Assembly (NCBI GenBank): GCA_002478115.1
Contig: DLMH01000112.1
Location: 1 to 10,127, forward strand
Origin: Candidatus Acidiferrum typicum
Lineage (GTDB): Bacteria; Acidobacteriota; Terriglobia; Acidiferrales; UBA7541
Length of the DNA: 10,127 bases
Direction: 5' to 3'
Each line of letters begins with the position of its first letter. Positions within the stretch are counted from its first letter, which is position 1. Made by a program: the position numbers and the translations under genes. Of the stretch, positions 6,874 to 10,127 are shown one piece after another. The notes under the pieces are model-generated. The model did no database searches and was not told where the DNA came from. It saw nothing but the letters and a program-made list of their open reading frames with translations.

Positions 6874-7590
6874 TCAGTGGTCATCCGGTTTGTGGCGGCA
6901 TTTCGCGGATACACTGCATTCGTCGCAAAGATGGCCAGCAGGCTGCGCGTGGGTGCCAAACCCCACGGCCAGGGAAAGCGATTTGCGCGGCACCATCAGG
7001 AATGAGGGATTGAGAGCAACTCCAATCGAATGCGCATCCACTAGAGAGAAGATCTGCGTCTGGCCCTCAGCGAGAGGCCATCCGCGCATGCCGGGATAAA
7101 ACTGACTTGTGGCGCGCAGGCCATCCTTTGCCGCCAGTGCCGCAAAAAAACGGCAAGCCGCGTTGGAGAGAGCACCAATCGCGGCGGTGCCAAAACCGTC
7201 CAGAGCAAATTGCCAGGGCAAATCGGATTGCGACGCCTTGTCCATTTCCTCTTCCAGCTTTTTCCCGAGTGAAGCCACGGCGAGAAAAACTCCCTGACAT
7301 CCGGCGAGCTTCCGCGCAATTCCGAACCCATTTAACTCGCTGCCACCTCTCAGCGTCACGCAAGACAGAGAGACTCCACAAATGTCCACGCGGCGAAAAG
7401 CCACCTGCGGATGAATCAAACCATTGCCTTCGGCGATCGCTCGTTCAGCCAGGGAAATGAGTTGAGGCTGGCGGGCGCGAATTTTCTGCGGCTCCGCTCC
7501 TTGGCCGCGCAATACCATATCCACGGTGGTGACAAGTTGCCAATCGCTGAGGATCCGCGTGGGTTCGCTCGAGATGAGATTCTGTGTCAT
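6874..7590 (-). CDS. Methionine synthase (MetH) activation domain-like protein with cysteine tail
   Basis: The 238-residue product resembles the vitamin B12-dependent methionine synthase activation domain, which in MetH binds S-adenosylmethionine and supports reductive methylation of cobalamin. The best match is near the C-terminus: YPGMRGWPLAEGQ (165-177), followed by SIGVALNPSFLMVPRKSLS (188-206), in the order known for such proteins. The N-terminal half contains CGVSLSC (71-77) and VASLGKKLEEEMD (105-117), common in these short homologues. It ends with CDECSVSAKC (Cys222, Cys225, Cys231), a possible metal or iron-sulfur site. The SAM-contact signature of E. coli MetH, Arg...Pro-Gly-Tyr, reads QFYPGM here, so both Arg and Tyr are replaced and SAM binding is doubtful. 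It lies between the methyltransferase (30 bases upstream) and the RACo-like activator (8 bases downstream). The likely role is reactivation or docking of the corrinoid protein, by context. Confidence 0.75.
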   Translation of the reverse strand: MTQNLISSEPTRILSDWQLVTTVDMVLRGQGAEPQKIRARQPQLISLAERAIAEGNGLIHPQVAFRRVDICGVSLSCVTLRGGSELNGFGIARKLAGCQGVFLAVASLGKKLEEEMDKASQSDLPWQFALDGFGTAAIGALSNAACRFFAALAAKDGLRATSQFYPGMRGWPLAEGQTQIFSLVDAHSIGVALNPSFLMVPRKSLSLAVGFGTHAQPAGHLCDECSVSAKCRHKPDDH

Positions 7591-7620
7591 GGGACCCGCA
7601 CTCGATTCATGTCTTCGTCA

Positions 7621-9069
7621 TCAGATTCCCGGCAGATGCGCCATGCCTGCGCGTTTCGCGTGTTCGGCCACGATGGCGCGCAAATCGTTTTCCACCTGCG
7701 GCGAAATTACAGGCCGTTTGTAGGCCGCCAGGATCTCTTTCACGCGATCGCGGGCGCGCGCAAAGGCATCTCTTTTCCCTGATTGCTCCCAGGAATGAAG
7801 CGAACCGCGGTCAATCACTTTTGAGGGGAGATGCTGCTCCATCCGAAAATACTTCCGCGTTTCCGGAATTTTCAGGAAATCGCCTTGCGCACCAGCTTTG
7901 GCAAACATCTCCAAGGCGAGCGATTCTGTTCGTGCCTGGACAGCCTGCAAAAGGCGCTGCGCCATGGCAATGCACTCCGCATCCAGTACAAGTTTTTCCG
8001 CACTGTGGCATGCCAGCGAATCCAGCATGCCTGCCCCAGAGATCATATTAATCCCGCCGAGCGCGCCCAAGATCGCTGCGACGCCACTTTCCTGGCCCGC
8101 TTGCGCATCCAGGCATTTTGCGTCGCTGCCGATCAAGTAGCCGTGCGTGGGCAGACCGAAGGTCTTCGCCACTTGCGCGGAAGCGATATTCAACATAGCG
8201 GTTTCGACCGCGCCCATCGGGGTGATGCCACTGCGCATGTCAAAGATGGCGGGTGCACCGCCCCAGACTACGGGCGCGCCGGGTTGCGCTAACTGATGAA
8301 TGGTGATGCCGCTGATGCATTCGGCGGCATGTTGGACGACCGTGCCAGCCAATGTAGCGGGGGCAGCCGCGCCCGAAAGCGGCATCGCGACGATCTCCGC
8401 GGGAACCCAGGCACGCGCGAGATCGATCAGATTCTGGGCCGCGAATTCCGACATGTGCAGCGGCGGCGAAGGACACACATCAAAAATCGCGCGTGGTTTC
8501 TGCTGGAGAGCGGCAAGGCTGCCGCTGTCCGCCACAAGCAGGTTGATCATGGCAGGCGCGGTATGCGGAGAAAATGCTCCGGTCACGATGGGCTTGTTGG
8601 AATACCAGAGCACCAGGAACAACCGGTACAAGTCGCCAATTTCTTTGGCGGCATCGTTGCAAACCACGGCGGTGGATTGCGCGGCGTACTGCGGCAACAT
8701 CTCCGCAACCTGCACCAAGCGCACCAAATCGGCGGACTGGGTCAGGCGGTGTTCGAGAGTTTCCGGGTCCAGGATGTGCACGCAAGAGGAGCCCGGGTCG
8801 AACTGCACGTTATCGCCGCCGTATTTCACGACGGGTTCGCCCGCGCGATTGTGCAGGTGGAATTCTCGCGGAACGCTCTCGATGCTCCTGCGGGCCAACG
8901 ATTCCGGAATGTGGGCTACCCCGTTTTCCACCCGCGCTCCCGCGGAGGCAAGCAGTTCGCTCGCCTCGGGACCCTGTACGGTCACGCCGCGTTGAAAGAT
9001 AAGAGCGAGGGCTTCTGACAGGATTCGCTCGAGAAGTTCCGCATCCAGTAATCGTAGGTTTGGCTGCAT
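7621..9069 (-). CDS. MttB-family (trimethylamine/quaternary amine) corrinoid methyltransferase, no pyrrolysine
   Basis: The 482-residue product belongs to the trimethylamine methyltransferase MttB family, which moves a methyl group from a methylated amine to the cobalt of a partner corrinoid protein. Seen are DPGSSCVHILDPETLEHR (91-108), GAFSPHTAPAM (164-174), the conserved MPLSGAAAPATLAGTVVQHAAE (229-250), GSDAKCLDAQAGQES (314-328) and GAGMLDSLACHSAEKLVLD (345-363). Archaeal trimethylamine MttB carries pyrrolysine from an in-frame amber codon; this gene is full length without one. It therefore belongs with the non-pyrrolysine members, whose known substrates are quaternary amines such as glycine betaine (MtgB), proline betaine and carnitine. 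The substrate here cannot be read from sequence. The ATG at 9069, 22 bases after the corrinoid gene's stop, is chosen because longer in-frame starts would overlap that gene and give a non-family N-terminus. No strong ribosome binding site precedes it. Confidence 0.88.
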   Translation of the reverse strand: MQPNLRLLDAELLERILSEALALIFQRGVTVQGPEASELLASAGARVENGVAHIPESLARRSIESVPREFHLHNRAGEPVVKYGGDNVQFDPGSSCVHILDPETLEHRLTQSADLVRLVQVAEMLPQYAAQSTAVVCNDAAKEIGDLYRLFLVLWYSNKPIVTGAFSPHTAPAMINLLVADSGSLAALQQKPRAIFDVCPSPPLHMSEFAAQNLIDLARAWVPAEIVAMPLSGAAAPATLAGTVVQHAAECISGITIHQLAQPGAPVVWGGAPAIFDMRSGITPMGAVETAMLNIASAQVAKTFGLPTHGYLIGSDAKCLDAQAGQESGVAAILGALGGINMISGAGMLDSLACHSAEKLVLDAECIAMAQRLLQAVQARTESLALEMFAKAGAQGDFLKIPETRKYFRMEQHLPSKVIDRGSLHSWEQSGKRDAFARARDRVKEILAAYKRPVISPQVENDLRAIVAEHAKRAGMAHLPGI

Positions 9070-9091
9070 TTGCAATCGGCCCGTTTGATTC

Positions 9092-9760
9092 TTAACTGAC
9101 AGGTGATTTCCCCTGCTTTTTGAGCAGGCTCTTGGCCAGCGCCACTGACGCGAACGCATCTTTTCCGAAACCATCCGCGCCGATCTCGTCGGCCCAACTC
9201 TGTGTGACCGGAGCGCCGCCCACAATGATCTTTACGCGCGGGCGAAGACCGTGCCGCTGCAAAGCCTCGACGACGTCCTTCTGCCCCGTCATCGTTGTGG
9301 TCAGCAGGGCAGAGACGCCGATGAGGTCGGCGTTCAGCTCCTTGGCTTTGAGGGCAAACGATTCCACCGGAACGTCGACGCCAAGATCGAACACTTCAAA
9401 TCCATTCGCCGAAAGCATCGTTCCGACGAGGGTTTTCCCAATTTCGTGAATATCTCCCTTCACCGTTCCCAATACAACTTTCCCAAGCGATTCGCGCGCC
9501 GCGCCCGCCTTCTGAATCTCCGGCTCCAGGGCGGAGGTCGCCGCTTTCATGGCTTCTCCGGCGAGCACCAGGTCAGGGAGAAACATCTCTCCTGCTTCGA
9601 ACTGCTGGCCCACAACGTTCAATCCGGGAAGGAAGCCATGATGAATGGCATCGAGTGGAGGGACGCCCTGGACGATTGCCTGCAGGCTGAGTTCCCGGGC
9701 ACGGTCAGGATCGCCATCGATGATGGCCTGCTTCATTTCCCGGAAGAGTTCATCCTGCAT
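9092..9760 (-). CDS. Methyltransferase cognate corrinoid protein (MtgC/MtbC type)
   Basis: The 222-residue product is the small B12-carrying shuttle of methylamine-type methyl transfer. The N-terminal helical cap domain covers about residues 1-85 (HHGFLPGLNVVGQQFEAGEMFLPDL region, 40-64). The Rossmann-like cobalamin domain follows, with KGDIHEIGKTLV (101-112): Asp103-x-His105-x-x-Gly108 is the motif whose histidine is the lower cobalt ligand. SALLTTTM (150-157) and GGAPVTQSWADEIGADGFGKDA (181-202) complete the site. The layout equals the cobalamin module of MetH. The ATG at 9760 is chosen because GAGG lies 5 bases upstream and the protein then has family length; an open frame continues to 9904 but encodes an uncharacteristic extension. 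It is the first gene of the operon and most likely accepts methyl groups from the adjacent MttB protein. Confidence 0.92.
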   Translation of the reverse strand: MQDELFREMKQAIIDGDPDRARELSLQAIVQGVPPLDAIHHGFLPGLNVVGQQFEAGEMFLPDLVLAGEAMKAATSALEPEIQKAGAARESLGKVVLGTVKGDIHEIGKTLVGTMLSANGFEVFDLGVDVPVESFALKAKELNADLIGVSALLTTTMTGQKDVVEALQRHGLRPRVKIIVGGAPVTQSWADEIGADGFGKDAFASVALAKSLLKKQGKSPVS

Positions 9761-9850
9761 GAGGTCCTCGTGTCGTCGGGGAATGAGCCACGGCGGCTGG
9801 CAAATTCCAGACGGGTTCATCACAGACTTGGGCTGTGGTTGAAGTGCGGT

Positions 9851-9874
9851 GGAAGAGAGCTCTGTCTCTCCTCC
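9851..9874 (-). other. Hairpin in the leader of the corrinoid operon
   Basis: GGAAGAGAG (9851-9859) and CTCTCCTCC (9866-9874) are 9-base arms with one mismatch around a 6-base loop. In the minus-strand transcript this gives a stem about 90 bases ahead of the corrinoid start codon. No T run follows, so it is not a standard terminator, and I see no B12-box or other known riboswitch core. The rest of the leader shows nothing recognisable. Confidence 0.35.
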
Positions 9875-9925
9875 CCATTCGGGCCGCGCGGTGCGTGGAA
9901 ACAAGAGACCCGGGAGCGTGTGTCA

Positions 9926-9954
9926 ATAATATGTGCGCGGCAGGTTTGTGTCCA
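9926..9954 (-). promoter_or_regulatory. Promoter for the corrinoid methyl-transfer operon
   Basis: On the minus strand TGGACA (9949-9954) and TATTAT (9926-9931) are separated by exactly 17 bases and each match 5 of 6 consensus bases. Transcription would start near 9919, leaving a leader of about 160 bases before the corrinoid gene at 9760. A dyad, TGTGT-CC-ACACA (9947-9958), is centred on the -35 and could be an operator. This is the best promoter match I found in the window. Confidence 0.55.
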
Positions 9955-10018
9955 CACACCAAGACAGGCGGAGGCGACCCGCGTGTCTATCATGGATTCC
10001 TTCTGATGGCTCGACGGC

Positions 10019-10127
10019 GTGAATTATTTGCAACCCTTTCGTGGCGTGCTCACGGTAAACTGAGCGGAGCTTGGGGCGCTCAACATGTTCGCGCCGGTTT
10101 GCCGTGGGAGACACTGGCCGAAGAGGC
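10019..10127 (+). pseudogene. Start of a second homocysteine S-methyltransferase, frameshifted and cut by the window edge
   Basis: From GTG 10019 the frame reads MNYLQPFRGVLTVN and stops at TGA 10061. In a second frame, from 10063, the sequence goes on as SGAWGAQHVRAGLP and stays open to the window end. Joined, RGVLTVN plus SGAWG aligns without gaps to RGTLTLADGAWG of the intact enzyme encoded at 4160, 8 of 12 identical, and the following G-x-P and acidic residues also fit. Two extra bases (T10061, G10062) would explain the break. An uninterrupted alternative frame from ATG 10006 covers the second half only. It may be a decaying paralogue or a sequencing error at a contig edge. It would be divergent from the corrinoid operon. 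The family resemblance rests on only about 36 residues. Confidence 0.42.

Noticed and set aside
7621..9069. Pyrrolysine codon in the MttB gene
   Set aside because: The gene is complete at family length and has no in-frame TAG before its TGA stop.
9070..9225. Longer N-terminus for the MttB protein from 9225
   Set aside because: It would overlap the corrinoid gene by over 130 bases and the added residues do not resemble the family.
9761..9904. Longer N-terminus for the corrinoid protein from 9904 or from ATG 9820
   Set aside because: The added residues do not resemble a cap domain, the hairpin at 9851-9874 lies within them, and the ATG at 9760 has a good ribosome binding site.
9921..9926. TTGACA on the minus strand as a -35 element
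   Set aside because: No acceptable -10 lies 16-18 bases downstream; the bases partly overlap the TATTAT that fits better as a -10.
9251..10006. Plus-strand open frame of about 250 codons opposite the corrinoid gene
   Set aside because: It shadows the corrinoid gene on the other strand and has no recognisable motif.

Overview
This window looks like a chromosomal segment of a moderately GC-rich bacterium. The mix of a PqqD-like protein, a sugar porter and corrinoid methyl-transfer genes would suit a soil Acidobacteriota-type genome, but that is a low-confidence guess because no marker gene is present. I see no rRNA, tRNA, CRISPR array or insertion sequence.

Left part (1-2170). A small PqqD-like gene runs leftward from 307. 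After about 400 bases without a clearly recognised gene comes a sugar transporter unit running right. It starts with a broken 41-codon start of one sugar porter (723-848), whose stop overlaps the start of a complete major facilitator sugar porter (845-2170). The gap before it holds a dyad motif (368-392) and a 36-codon small reading frame with a very good ribosome binding site (465-575).

Middle part (2448-4159). A complete xylulokinase gene (xylB) runs left, convergent with the transporter. Together they suggest uptake and phosphorylation of a pentose or pentitol-derived ketose. The 194-base divergent gap between xylB and the next gene is rich in dyads and holds a plausible xylB promoter with operator-like palindromes.

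Right part (4160-10127). This is a corrinoid (B12) methyl-transfer cluster. On the minus strand, in order of transcription, are a corrinoid protein, an MttB-family methyltransferase without pyrrolysine, a protein like the methionine synthase activation domain, and a RACo/RamA-type ATP- and iron-sulfur-dependent corrinoid activator. A stand-alone homocysteine S-methyltransferase (4160-5047) runs toward this operon and ends 3 bases from it. At the far right edge a second homocysteine S-methyltransferase appears to begin, in a frameshifted form.

Read together, the cluster resembles a methionine synthase (MetH) taken apart: homocysteine module, cobalamin module and activation module are separate genes, and an MttB protein stands where the methyl-folate module would be. 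The inferred function is transfer of a methyl group from a quaternary or methylated amine through the corrinoid protein, possibly to homocysteine to make methionine. No methyltransferase for tetrahydrofolate is seen in the window. The acceptor and the amine substrate are inferences.
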